A stretch of 64,000 nt of DNA. It comes from Prinsepia uniflora. Taxonomy: Eukaryota > Streptophyta > Magnoliopsida > Rosales > Rosaceae. The stretch lies in assembly GCA_032719365.1 (NCBI GenBank), contig CM064872.1, positions 72,170,752-72,234,751 on the forward strand, given 5' to 3'. Shown here in pieces: positions 37,248-48,644 of this stretch. The notes below the pieces were generated by a model, which saw nothing but the letters and a program-made list of their open reading frames with translations, was not told the origin of the DNA and made no database searches. The position numbers were made by a program, and so were the translations under genes. The stretch's first letter is position 1. Each line of letters opens with the position of its first letter.

Positions 37248-38534
37248 TCGTAAATCAGTTCCTAGGTTTCACGCCTCTCCGTGAAACCTTTGGAATCACA
37301 TGAAACACAAGCACATAGTATACTCGGCCAAAGCCCAAACATCATATAAAACATAAATTTTGAACTACGTGCAATAACGTATTTTCCTTCGAAAATGCCA
37401 AACAATTCATATTTAAATCACATGCACTCATACCATCTCAAAACATGTTCATAAACACATATAAACCATTTATGCATGAATCATATTCATAAAATAAAGT
37501 CCACTCACATACCGTCCAAGCTGCGCCTTGATACGCGTGCCATAAGTCTCTCCGGGTCATCCGGACCTGTCCAACACATACTCAAAGGTTACTACCAATC
37601 TAGACATGTCCTAATCAAGAACCCCCAACATTCCCGAAAAAGTCAACGTGTCCCGGACACTCTTTCCTAGGCTTTAAACCTCATTTTGACCAACCTAACG
37701 ATCTCCGATTGACTCGAAACCACCACCATTGATTCATATCGTTGAAACCTTTAAAATGGCCCTGGTTCCACCACGAATACATGCCCATGCGCCCCCACGC
37801 CCGGGTCAACGTTGACCAAAAAGTTGAAGTCAACGCTGACGTCAGTAGTGACGTCATCACTGACATATGACACTGACACATGTTAGTCTAACAGTGCCGC
37901 GTGTCAGCAGCTCTCTAACAGTGTCGCGTGTCTGACATGTCAGTGACAAGTGGCACCATCTGATTAGTCCACATCACTGACATGCCATGCTGACTGGGCA
38001 CTAACAACTGTCATGTGTCCATCCTCCATTGGGCCACGTCACCTGACAGTCTTACAAGTGATGACGTTAGTTGATGACATCATCACCCCTAACCTCTCGA
38101 CGGGTCTTATAAACGGGTCGTGTAGACCTGCGACCCAACCCGGCCACCAATTCTTCATTTCTCAACCGATTTCGATTTCGTTGGTCCTTACATGTTTTTC
38201 TCAACCTACTCAATTGATATATGGGTTCAAAATCATAAAATTAGGCCTGAAAATTTACCTTTAATTCGAAGAACTGTCGCCCAGTTTCCAGCTCTTAGTC
38301 TAGGATGCTCAGTCATTCTCCTCCGTCCAAAACCATCCCCAAACGTTTGTAAAACCCAACAAACACAACCCAATCATCAGAAAACATCCTCAACGTCCAA
38401 ATCATGAATTCGAATTTCAAAAACTAAAAGGTGGTTTCGGGTTACCTATTTCCCGTGATTCCTCCGTTGTCTACAACCCCTCTCCGTCGCCTCTATGCCG
38501 TCGCCTGTGGTCCTCTCTCACTCTTAGTCTCTCT

Positions 38535-38785
38535 CAACAACAAAGGAAAGATTGATGGTGTGGAGTGGGTGGGTTTCGGGTTACGGGTGTGTGAAGAAAA
38601 TGGGAAGGGAGAGCATATGCATGTATGTGTGTTGGTGAGCAATGGATGAGTGATTGTACTCATCAATCACTCATCCATTGCTCACCAACACACATACATG
38701 CATATGCTCTCCCTTCCCATTTTCTTCACACACCCGTAACCCAAAACCCACCCACTCCACACCATCAATCTTTCCTTTGTTGTTG
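38535..38785. repeat. Near-perfect inverted repeat, 122-bp arms, 7-bp loop
   Basis: The left arm 38535-38656 and right arm 38664-38785 are reverse complements with one visible difference (GGGTTTCGGG against GGGTTTTGGG), which as RNA would be a G-U pair. The loop is TACTCAT. Other family members have only a short palindrome at this place (near 19090-19125 and 59830-59875), so this copy's arms are a later extension. Confidence 0.95.
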
Positions 38786-39165
38786 AAAAATATCTGCTCC
38801 CACTTGTCACTCATTCATTGGGCATGTTCAAAAATATTTGGGCCCACTTAATGACAAACGACGCTCGTCTCGAAATTCGTGTAATAGTACCTCAAACCTT
38901 CAGTGACCCGTAACTTTCCCATGAAATATCCAATTTCGACGTACCGCCTATCTACAGACTCGTATCGACTCGATCTGCGTAACGGTCTTTGGTCCTCATG
39001 CATTGGACCTTCTAGGTCAAAAGTTAACTTTTACCCTCGTCTATGGGCAAAATCGTAATTTCGCCCTGAACGTCCGATAATTCTCGACTAATCCCCGATT
39101 AGCCTCACTAATCCTCAATTCAATCTTAATTAATCCCAAAAATTTGGGACGGAACGTTACGATGA

Positions 39166-40971
39166 GATGAAAATTAATTAATGAATAATTTTTTATTATC
39201 TAAAAATCGAATATAATATACTCTCATTTATAAAGAACAAATTCATGGTAATCATGATTTGTTTCTTCAATAAACAACGTTACATTCAAAGGGTTCAATT
39301 GAAGGAAATATAACTGAAATTCTTAGTAGTAAATTCACCAAAAGTTCTATCCAAAGTAAAATCTTAGCCCAAATGTTCTCAATTGGATGATTTCAAGAAC
39401 TGAAATAAAGTTAGGACTCGAGACTTAACACTGTTAGTATTCTGCATGTTAATATATTTGTCGAACTTCGATTGTCACTCATGGTGATTTGGAAAGGATA
39501 AGTATTCTGATTGTCATTTCAATATATTCTGCATGTTAGTAGGGCAGCAATGCATATATCTTCTTCCTTAACACTGTTATTATATAAGGAAGAAGATATA
39601 TTGCAAAAAACTTATCCTTTCCAAATCACGGTGTTCGATGAAGGGAATTTAACTTTCCTTTTAAAACTTAAGCTCAACAATAATATCGCATAAAATACAA
39701 TTTCAATTTGCTCTAATATCTCAAAATATCATGTTTTCATTTCAAAATTATCAAAATTATCTGGGCTTTTACCCTTATGCTGCCCTACTTTCGTAATTTT
39801 ATCCCTCGCTAAACATCTGGGCTTCATATAATCCAGCGCATAAGAAAGCCCAAATGGTAATTGGTAAACGATCTGACTCTTTCGTTTTTCGTGGAACTTT
39901 AGGAACAAATAAACATACGATGCTTAGAACATGTATAGTGGTAGAGACAAGTACAAGGGGCTAGATGCAAGATTTAGCCCCTTAAATGACATTTTCATGG
40001 CATTTTGTCCAAAAATATTTGTTGTGTTTCTAATGGGGAGGGATAAGAGGCAAGAACTCAATTGTTTTGTAATTATTTTTTTATACAAATGTAGAAATCT
40101 TAAAATTTTGATATAATATAATAATAATGTAGAAATCTTATACAAATTTTATTTTATATAAAAAATAAAACAATGTAAAAATGTTCATTGGATAGTTATT
40201 ATTTTTTAAATGATGTTCATTATCCTTTAAAAATTATTAAATATATTTTTATGTACTTAGATAAATAAAAAAAATGAACAAAATAAACCAAAGAACTACA
40301 TTTTGGAAAAAAATGACACATGTCAACCTTTTATTGGCTATATGTTAATATTAGTTGTGGGCCAGGAGCCCAGTTTAGGACAAGGGAGAGACTAGACTAG
40401 CCCCTGGGCTTGTCTTCAGCCTCCCCTGTCAAGGCTTGTCCCAACCCACTAGAAATGGAGAAGCCCAGATTGAAGGCTATATGGAACCTTACCCGAGCAA
40501 GAATTGCAGCACTAGATGTGCTCTTAGCGACCCAAGCTTCTTAATTATTTTTTGCAGTCTTCAACATTTTATATTTATTTTCATTTGTTTATCGAATTTT
40601 TAAAGTAAAAATAAGTATCAAATATTAAGATGCTTTCTTTTTCTATGCTGCTGTACTGATACAGAAGAATTTTTACTGTTCATTTTGATCCAGCAATCAG
40701 GTTTGTTCACTCCTTGTTAAAGGAAACAATGAGGAGTTTAGTTTCGACTGGTATGAAAAACGATTCAGTTGACAAATATGGGTTGGGTGCAGATTGTTAT
40801 GAAAGCAGAGACGGTAGTAAAGTGGCCTTCCAATGACACTGCTGCTTTCCGTTAGCTTATACTCACAGATGGAGGCAGGAGGCAGCATTCGATACATGTG
40901 GTGGTGGGGCTAACATATCAATCCCGTTCTAGAAGGAAAGTGGGTAGAAATATGCAAGCGATTCTTGATAT
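39166..40971. other. Intergenic DNA with a double-stem hairpin and a possible MITE
   Basis: The stem GTGATTTGGAAAGGATAAGT (39484-39503) pairs perfectly with 39610-39629. Inside it TATATCTTCTTCCTTA (39555-39570) pairs perfectly with 39585-39600. From about 39917 to 40528 the ends AGAACATGTATAGTGGTAG and AGCACTAGATGTGCTCT are imperfect inverted repeats, suggesting a MITE, but without a clear target duplication. The text at 39820-39900 resembles 44098-44160 upstream of PNM1. Confidence 0.45.
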
Positions 40972-41262
40972 GAAGTGATGACAATATGACCACTTGTTTA
41001 CAAGTTCGTATTGAATCGAGCATCTATGGTTTGCAAAAGAAGGATAAGTGCTAAACCAAAACATCATTAGTAAATGACAAAAAGGACTTCTGTTCGCATT
41101 ACTACGGATACGAAAATAATGGGGAAATTGGATTCAATTGTCTAACTGATGAAGCAGAAATCATGACAAATGAAACTTTGATCAAATGAGACTAAAGGGA
41201 TAGAAACACTTTATTTCTAAGTTCACTAACAATAAGCTCAAAACAAGAAGATATCATAAAAC
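40972..41262. repeat. Copy of the PNM1 3' flank (direct repeat, copy 1)
   Basis: Matches 42055-42343 closely in the same orientation. Shared phrases include GTGATGACAATATGACCA, GCAAAAGAAGGATAA, CTAACTGATGAAGCAGAA and CAAGAAGATATCATAAAAC. Copy 2 abuts the 3' end of the PNM1-like pseudogene, so this is probably a duplicated gene flank. Confidence 0.85.
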
Positions 41263-41401
41263 ACTTTATTTCATAAACTTGTATCATTTCACATTTAAAA
41301 AACTATTGCATTATTGTATTTCACATTTAAAAAATAGGTGGTGTACAAGGAAGCAAAACAAAATAGAAGCCCATGTTGAAATGTTTACCGTGTTTACACC
41401 A

Positions 41402-41786
41402 TCACCACCAGTTTTTACTAAATGCTAGCCATTCTCTCTGTTTCAATAATAAGGTGAGATCTTGAAGGACTCACCACCAGTTTTTACTAAATGCTAGCCA
41501 TTCTCTCTGTTTCAATAATAAGGTGAGATCTTTTCAGTCCTTCAAATGGAGGCTGTAGAGGAACTGATTGGAATTGCTCACTGTCAATGTCAAAAGAATA
41601 TATATGATATTGAATAGTTGAGGAAATCCAATAAGGTACCCCATTCAGAGAGGTGGCCGATGACCATGCAAGATATGTTGCTAAGACAGGTGCAGGAACA
41701 ACGTATTTCATACCAATAATTGTAATTCTTATAAACTCTACACTCAATATTAAAATTCCATGAAATTTAACTTTAATTTGCTCCAA
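41402..41786 (-). pseudogene. F-box-associated domain fragment
   Basis: The minus strand reads a 99-codon ORF (41487-41786) with SLNGVPYWIS and YSFDIDSEQFQSVPL, typical of the C-terminal F-box-associated domain of plant SCF substrate adaptors (the usual pattern is LNGxxYWxx followed by SFDxxxExFxxxPLP). No F-box or other part of the gene lies upstream in frame. A 69-bp tandem duplication (41402-41470 and from 41471) sits at its 3' end. I regard it as a gene fragment. A short exon of an unseen gene is the alternative. Confidence 0.55.
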
Positions 41787-42054
41787 TATTTCAAAATATC
41801 AAAATACAGTTTCCATTTCCAATTCCATTATCTCTAATATACTGATCAAACTAATACTATGCAATATCTAGATCAACCTAATACTATGCAATATCTAGAT
41901 CAACCTAATACTACACAATTGAAGTTCATTGTCATGCAAATCAGTAAATGTGATTACAGAAACAAAATAGATATTGCATGAAATTTTAGTCAAAAGTTTA
42001 GCAAAAGCGAAAAAATTGTGCAAAATGCAAATCATGCTCGGTAGCGGGAGATGC

Positions 42055-42343
42055 AGAAGTGATGACAATATGACCAGTTGTTTACAAATTGGTATTGAAT
42101 CAAGCATCTATGCTTTGCAAAAGAAGGATAAAGTGCTAAACCAAAACATCACAAGCAAATGACAATACGGCCTTTTTTTCGCACTATTACGGATACAAAA
42201 TGAACAGGGAAACTGGATTCAATTGTCTAACTGATGAAGCAGAAGTCTTGACAAATGAAACTTTGATCAAATGAGTCTTAAAGATAGAAACACTTTATTT
42301 CTAAGTTTACTAACAACAAGCTCAACAAGAAGATATCATAAAA
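42055..42343. repeat. PNM1 3' flank (direct repeat, copy 2)
   Basis: Partner of 40972-41262, about 1.08 kb away, with scattered substitutions and small indels. It is followed within about 60 bp by the stop codon of the PNM1-like pseudogene on the minus strand. Confidence 0.85.
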
Positions 42344-42399
42344 CATCAAAGAAGAAAGATCAAACCTTTAAAAAAAAAAAAACTTTGAGAAAAACTTGA

Positions 42400-44003
42400 T
42401 CAGTATGCTCGGCGCATAGATTTCTTTGGCTTCTTGACAAAGCTCAATCGAATTTTCTTTAGACTTCTGTTCTTCCTTGCCATCTTCTCAGGGAAAGTTT
42501 CCCGCTTATTCTCCTTCTTCAGAAACCTAGGGTTCTTCTTCTTCAAGTGTCTCGGATCAACTGGATATGCCTTGTGTGTCAAAGGCACACTTCTCTTTTC
42601 AGCCTCATTATAAAGAGCAGTGGCTCTGTTGACGCGGTTGTGAGCATACAGTTTCTTTATCAACAAATCATAAGTCTTGATCCCAGGCTCACATTTATCC
42701 TCTTTCTTCTTGAAAAGACTCATAGCATGATCAATGCTCTCAATGCCATACAAAATCTTTAAGAATCCGAAATAGGCCTTTTTATCAAGGGCCTCACCAA
42801 ACCCTGCACTCTTCATCCTATTAATCATTTCATCCCCTTCCCCAGTCCTTGCTGCCTGATACAAGCTCCTGATCAACACCAGGAATATAGTTTGGTTCGG
42901 ATTACATCCCCACTCACCCTTTCTATGAAACAAGTTCAAAGCATCCTCTTTCTGCCTAATCTTACATAAATTACTAATCAACACATTGGAAGTCTCCACA
43001 TTTCTTGGAACCCCTTGAGTGTCCATGTCCACCAATATTTCCTCCACCTCCGAATGAAGCCAGAACGGATCCTTTTTCCCACAGAGCTTAGAAACACAAT
43101 CGAGAATGGCATTGTAAGCAGTGGTGCCGATTGCAAACCCTCCCCAGCCAATCTCCTCGCCTCCTCAAGCTTCCCATCGACACACCACCCCTTAATAAGC
43201 AAATCACAGATATGCTCATCAGGGAAAAACTCATTTGCCAAGCTTTTCACCATTTTCTCAGCGTGACTCGCAAACCCATTCTCACAGAGATTCTCCAGAA
43301 CCAATCTAAGAGAATCTTTGTCCCTCTTAAACCCATAGTCCTTCTCCATCCGCTCAAAGAAGGAAACAACCTGTGTAGGCTCTCACCAGCTTATCAATGG
43401 AGGAAGCAAAGGCTTTGGGACAAGAAACCCCATCTACACTAACAATCACATCATGGGTAGCTTTAAAATCCTTCCTTCTACCAAAATAATTGACAAAATA
43501 AGAGAGGGTCTCGTCGTCAAAATTAGGGTGGTGAGACTCAAAATTAGGGTCTCATCGGTATGCTCAAAATTAGGGTTTTCGATGAGTCACTGGTTAAACG
43601 CAAGGACCGTACGGCCAGCATCAGGGGATATATTCAGTACGGAAAGGACAAAAGAAGGGGTGGGCGTGATATGAGAGAAGCTTAATTGGAGACGCTGGAT
43701 GACAGAGCGAGGGTCCGAGCTGGGTTCTTGAAGGAGCTCAGAGGAGAGAGACTGAGGTAACTGGGCTTGATCCGGGTCTTGCGTCGGTCGCGCCGAGGAA
43801 GAGAAGGATTTAGAGGGCCAAAAACAAGGTGGAGAGAGAAAGTGAGAGCTTGTTCTGGTTATGCTGGGTGGGGAATGCGTGGGTTTTGTTAAATAGAACT
43901 GAATGTGGGGTTGGATAGCTGGAGTAGACGATGTGGATGAACAAGAAGTGAAGAGGTGGCGGAGCAATAGTCTCCGGAGTTGCAGAGGCTGTAAAGGCCG
44001 CAT
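42400..44003 (-). pseudogene. PNM1: PNM1-like pentatricopeptide-repeat gene, disrupted
   Basis: In Arabidopsis PNM1 is a P-type PPR protein targeted to mitochondria and nucleus. Here the minus strand starts at 44003 with a Ser/Arg-rich, transit-peptide-like N-terminus. TGA at 43587-43589 then stands where TGG is expected (FNQ-stop-LIENPNFEHTDETL). A 41-bp insertion at 43513-43553 shifts the frame; it is built from CAAAATTAGGGT repeats. After it the sense frame reads YFVNYFGRRKDFKATHD. A deletion near 43378-43385 and another shift near 43130-43145 follow. Between and after these, family text continues: CENGFASHAEKMVKSLANEF, GTTAYNAILDCVSKLC, then PPR units to a Lys/Arg-rich tail (MARKNRSLKKIRLSFVKKPK) and stop. 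The tail fits the nuclear signal I recall for PNM1. I know of no introns in this gene that would excuse the breaks. The PNM1 name is from memory; PPR identity is firm. Confidence 0.8.
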
Positions 44004-44624
44004 TTTTTACGGAGAGGAAGGGAAAGAGTCTAACTGTCGCTGTGAGGGAAGGTTTAGACTGCCGTTGCGTCACCAAAACGCTGCGTTTGAATGACTTGGG
44101 CTTCAAATAATCCAGCGCTTAAAAGCCCTCGATTCTTTCGTTTCTCGTCGTCCGGTCCAGAAACCAGATAAAAGGCGACATGCCGTACTGCTGACACCAC
44201 TTTGCAGTTACAAACAATACAAGTAAACGACGGTATAGCGCGTCCCACATCTCTATTCACCGCGAAAAACAAGATAAACGGCGGCATGAAGCAAACGCCT
44301 CACAGCCGTCGATCTCAGTAGAAAGTGCGCGCTCTCACGCGACTCGACCGCACTATAATCTTCTACACAAAATATAATAATAAAAGAAATTTAATAAATC
44401 GCGATTATGAATTAGAAACTGCAAGAAAAAATAATAATTAATTAGTTAATTTTTTTGGAAATGCTCGAAGTGATTTTCTTCCTTAAAATTGGACAAAGTG
44501 AGTCATAAGCTGAAGGAGGAGAATCAAGAAGGCGCTCCTTCTGCAAGTAGCTGACTGAGATTATCGGGCCGTATAAGATTGCCGTTTCAGTTCCTGTGGC
44601 CGGTGGTCGGTTTTTCTTTCTTCA
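44004..44624. promoter_or_regulatory. Shared upstream region between PNM1-like and ASG2 genes
   Basis: About 620 bp separates the two divergent start codons. The part at about 44020-44340 is relatively GC-rich, and 44360-44460 is AT-rich. I could not place either start site with confidence. Confidence 0.45.
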
Positions 44625-47600
44625 ATGGAGGGTGTGCCTTACCACGACGGCAACATCCACGACTTGATTGACAGCCGATATCTCGACGTTCGACATGTAT
44701 ATTTCTTTTTCCCTCTCGTATTTCGTTCGCTTTAAAGACTCTGCTTGCTTAAGATATTTGCAACTGGCATGGATTTTTTGCTTTCTTTCTGTGTAGGATG
44801 TCAATCACAGGTTGCAAATGCACTCGTCCTTGATACGGAGGCTTTCTCAGGAAAGAGAATTGGAGGTTGGCTTCAATTTTATTTCTTTCTTGCATATTGT
44901 TATTGCCATGCTTTAGGCTGCGCCGTTTCATTTCCCTTCTAGCTGATATTCTTCTCCATTGTTTTTAGTAAATGCACGTTATTGTCATTTTAGTGTAAAA
45001 TGTGATTATCTAAGGCAGTTGAAATCTGTTAATTGTAAGCATCCAAATAATGTTTTTAATCTTTTCCTGCTAGTCTCATTGGTACCAACGTATGCATGAG
45101 TGAGACAATTTAATTGCTTATCGTTTTTTGGCTGAGTTGAGAATTGGATCAGTCATGAATGGTATGTTTAATTTTAGACTAAAAAATCGTTACTTTTTAA
45201 TTTTAACATAGTGGCTTGTCAACTGTTGTCCAACCGGAAACTAGATTTTGATTAATTCTAGTTGTCATTTATGAGTTCAACAATTTCTAATCAATGCCTT
45301 TTCACATATGATCAATTCTGCGAGACTGGACTAATTGCTAATTGAGAGATTCACATTATTTATCTCATGAAGAGGGAGACTGTTATGACACTAGTGAGGC
45401 ACCTATTGTTGAAACTTAATTCTTGACATTTATGTACAAGAATGATGGTGCCAATCCAATTGGTTCTTAGTTTGGTAGATCAAAGTAGTTTGATTTCTAA
45501 TGATAGCTTCTAGTATGAAGGTTGTGGTTTGGAAAAGTTGCATAATCTCATGTTTTAGGTTATTTACTATTCTTAATTTACCTCTTGAGTATATTTCTGA
45601 CTTTTTCTTTGGGCATGTGTTACGGGAAAATTCCATTAAGTCAGATATTATTGTTCTTTAAAAGATGAGTGTCCATTTACTCTCTCTATCCAGGCGCATC
45701 AAGGTTGTGTTAATTCCATTGCTTGGAGTTCTAGTGGCTCGCTTTTGGTATCTGGATCAGATGACACAAGGGTATGTTAATTACCTAATTTCATTCTTTT
45801 ACTTATAACATGTCTTAAGTGATATGTAAGTAGTATAAAATAGAAGAAACATGTCAAAATGAAAAGGAGATTGTAAAATTTATATGATATGATCTGGTAG
45901 GGTGTGTGCAGTATTATTATCCTAGTTAGGTAATACTAAGTTTACGTTTAGTGTCCTGTTGTCTTGGATGTTTGTTATTCTTTTGAATTATTATTCTGTT
46001 GGGCCATACATATTTTCATTTAAATAGATAGATATATGGTACTTGAACAGAGCTTAAGCCTTCTTTTCATTGGAACAGCTTTTGTTATTGGGGTCAAAAA
46101 CGTCGTACCCTTCTTAAACTGAAAGGGAACATGGAACCTTAGACATATAGTTGTATATGTATTTCAACATGAAATAGTTATTAATGCCTCCATATTCTGC
46201 AGATAAACATCTGGAGCTACTCTAGTCGGAATATTTTGCATTCTATAGAGACTGGGCACCGTGCTAACATATTTTGTACGAAGTTTGTCCCTGAAACTAA
46301 TGATGAGCTTGTGGTCTCTGGAGCTGGAGATGCAGAAGTAATGTTTATACATTTAGAAATTGCAAATAGTGAATGCTATTTACTTACAGTTAAATACTGC
46401 TTATGCATTGCACTTATATTTTGCAGGTTCGATTATTTAATTTGGCACTTCTAAGTGAGAGAGTAAGCGATGAAAATGCTGCTGCTCCAGCAGCTCTGTT
46501 TCAATGTCATACTAGAAGAGTGAAAAAGTTAGCTGTAAGTCCAGAAAACCATTCATGTTTTTTTTTTTTTTTTTTTTTTCATGCTGGTTATATTGGGGTT
46601 GTACCTTGTTGTATGAATGTCAAACTTATTTCTAATTATTGTTCTGATAGTTTTTGCCTGCCCCTTATTACAGGTTGAAGTTGGAAATCCCAATGTGGTA
46701 TGGAGTGCAAGTGAAGATGGAACTTTGAGACAGCATGACCTTCGCGAGGGCACTTCTTGTCCTCCTGCTGGATCCACTAACCAAGAATGTCGCAATATTT
46801 TAGTGAGTACTTATGATAATTAATATATATTTTTTGTGGTTCACCTCATATAATATGAAGAACATCAAATTTCTTCAATAGAGGTTTTTAGTTCTACTAA
46901 ATTAAGGCTTTAGAAACTGGTTTAGCAATTTCATTACTTGTTGATCTATATGTATTTCCCTAAAATCTTATAATTTTTCAAGCATTGCCTTATTGAATGT
47001 ATGCACGCACATATTCTACCTCTTCCACACATGCTAAAGCATGTCTGAGATGGCTCCCTTATCTTTTTAATTTTTAATTTTTATTTAAACTCAGATACTC
47101 AAAAGCCTATGGAACTTTGAAGGGATTAGGGATTGTTAACATAGGGGTTACTTTTACTCGTGTAAAAAGAAATCCAATAAGAAATTCATAAGTGGGAGTA
47201 TTGGGATAGAGGGTGGCAAAGATATAGGAAAAGAGATGAGCATTCTACATTTAAATCAGGAGGGAAAAAAAGAGTTATTGGTTTCATATGATACATAGAT
47301 ATTGGCTTAAAATTCATAGGTCTGTTTCTTCTTAAGATTTTGTCTTCACTCTTACTAATTTTTCCTGGGACTTATTTTCATCAAACATCAACCATGAGAT
47401 TAATTCTATCTTGCTCACCAGATATGATTATATCTCTATATCTAATATCTACCTGTTCCATTTGTATGACATTATAAATTAGTATTTTACATGAGCTTTT
47501 TATATTTAAAACTGAACTTCTTGATGGAGTAAGTCTATATTGATTTGGCTTGAAATTTAGTAATGGCCATGATAAGAAATTTAAATCCAACAATTGGGTG

Positions 47601-48609
47601 AAGAAATTAAATGCATAAACATTTATTAAGTGATGTAAAAATCATTAGATTTTCTTTTAATCTTATGAGAAGTAAAATTCATTCGTTCTGATGTTGCTGT
47701 TAATTCATCGTGCCCCATATAACACGTATACTACATTGATGACTTGTTCTGAGTATCTAATTAATGCTGTACAGGATATATGACGCAATTACTTTGTGAT
47801 GGTTTCTTCAAACGTGCAGTTCTGAAATAATCGTAATGTTCTTAAGGAATTTCAGAGTGTCAAGCATCCACGAAAAAAGAACTCAAGACAGTAATGGAAA
47901 ATTTAATAAACATAAGTAATTAGCAATATATAGAATGTAAATTTTTACTTATAATATTGAAAAGTACAAACAACATCAGGTAATCTCTAGTGTTCCATGT
48001 CTTTGATTAATGGGTAATATGTCTAGCTTGATCAACGAACTACCAAAAAACTTAAATCTCTGTGAATGTTTGCTTTCTTCTTTCTAATACTTTCAAATTG
48101 CATTTAACACACAACATCGATGAGCTATTAAGGAACTTACATGGGAAACGTATATCAAGGACTCTTTTTTTGGCAAGTGTGACTTGAAAATTTTAATTAC
48201 TTGCTGTAGTTCTGTCCTTTGTGAGATCTTCCTGAGATATTGATAATTGTTCACCTATTTGGTGTAACTAAGGATTTTTATTGTTGAATTATTTTTTCTT
48301 TCTTTAGAGAAATTACTTTCATAGATTTGTTTGTATTCTTGAACTTTGAAAGATTTCCATGTGCATCTCTCCCCTAATTCCTTAGAAATCATATTTTGAC
48401 ATATGGTTCTTAATGTCAGCTTGATTTGCGGTGTGGAGCAAAGAAGTCACTAGCAGATCCCCCAAAACAAACTTTTGCTTTAAAATCTTGTGATATCAGT
48501 TCCACTCGGCCTCATTTGCTACTAGTCGGCGGGAGGTATGTTTTTGTTATCGTCTGGATCCTAATTCAATGAAGTATTGTACTTCATCACTGCTCTTCAA
48601 TTTAAGCTG

Positions 48610-48644
<35 letters not shown>

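Larger units (their letters stand above)
30255..39160 (-). mobile_element. Solo LTR X, outer element of nest II
   Basis: It begins TGACAGGACCCGTCCAAATC and ends TTTGGGACGGAACGTTAC. The flanking duplication is AATGA/GATGA, one mismatch, with the element's last base apparently mutated or lost. Without the nested Y it is about 3,050 bp. GTGAGTGGAC at 30458-30467 faces GTCCACTCAC at 37499-37508. Its right part also holds ACGT-core motif clusters (37830-38070) and a 122-bp-arm hairpin (38535-38785). No coding region. Confidence 0.75.

Noticed and set aside
40705..40900. Second F-box fragment on the plus strand
   Set aside because: A short reading (SVDKYGLGADCYESRDGSKV) faintly recalls the F-box-associated domain, but it is too short and in the wrong orientation relative to the clear fragment at 41.5 kb.
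42547..43442. Plus-strand ORFs at 42547, 43015 and 43131
   Set aside because: They are antisense shadows of the PNM1-like reading, whose minus-strand text matches the family throughout.
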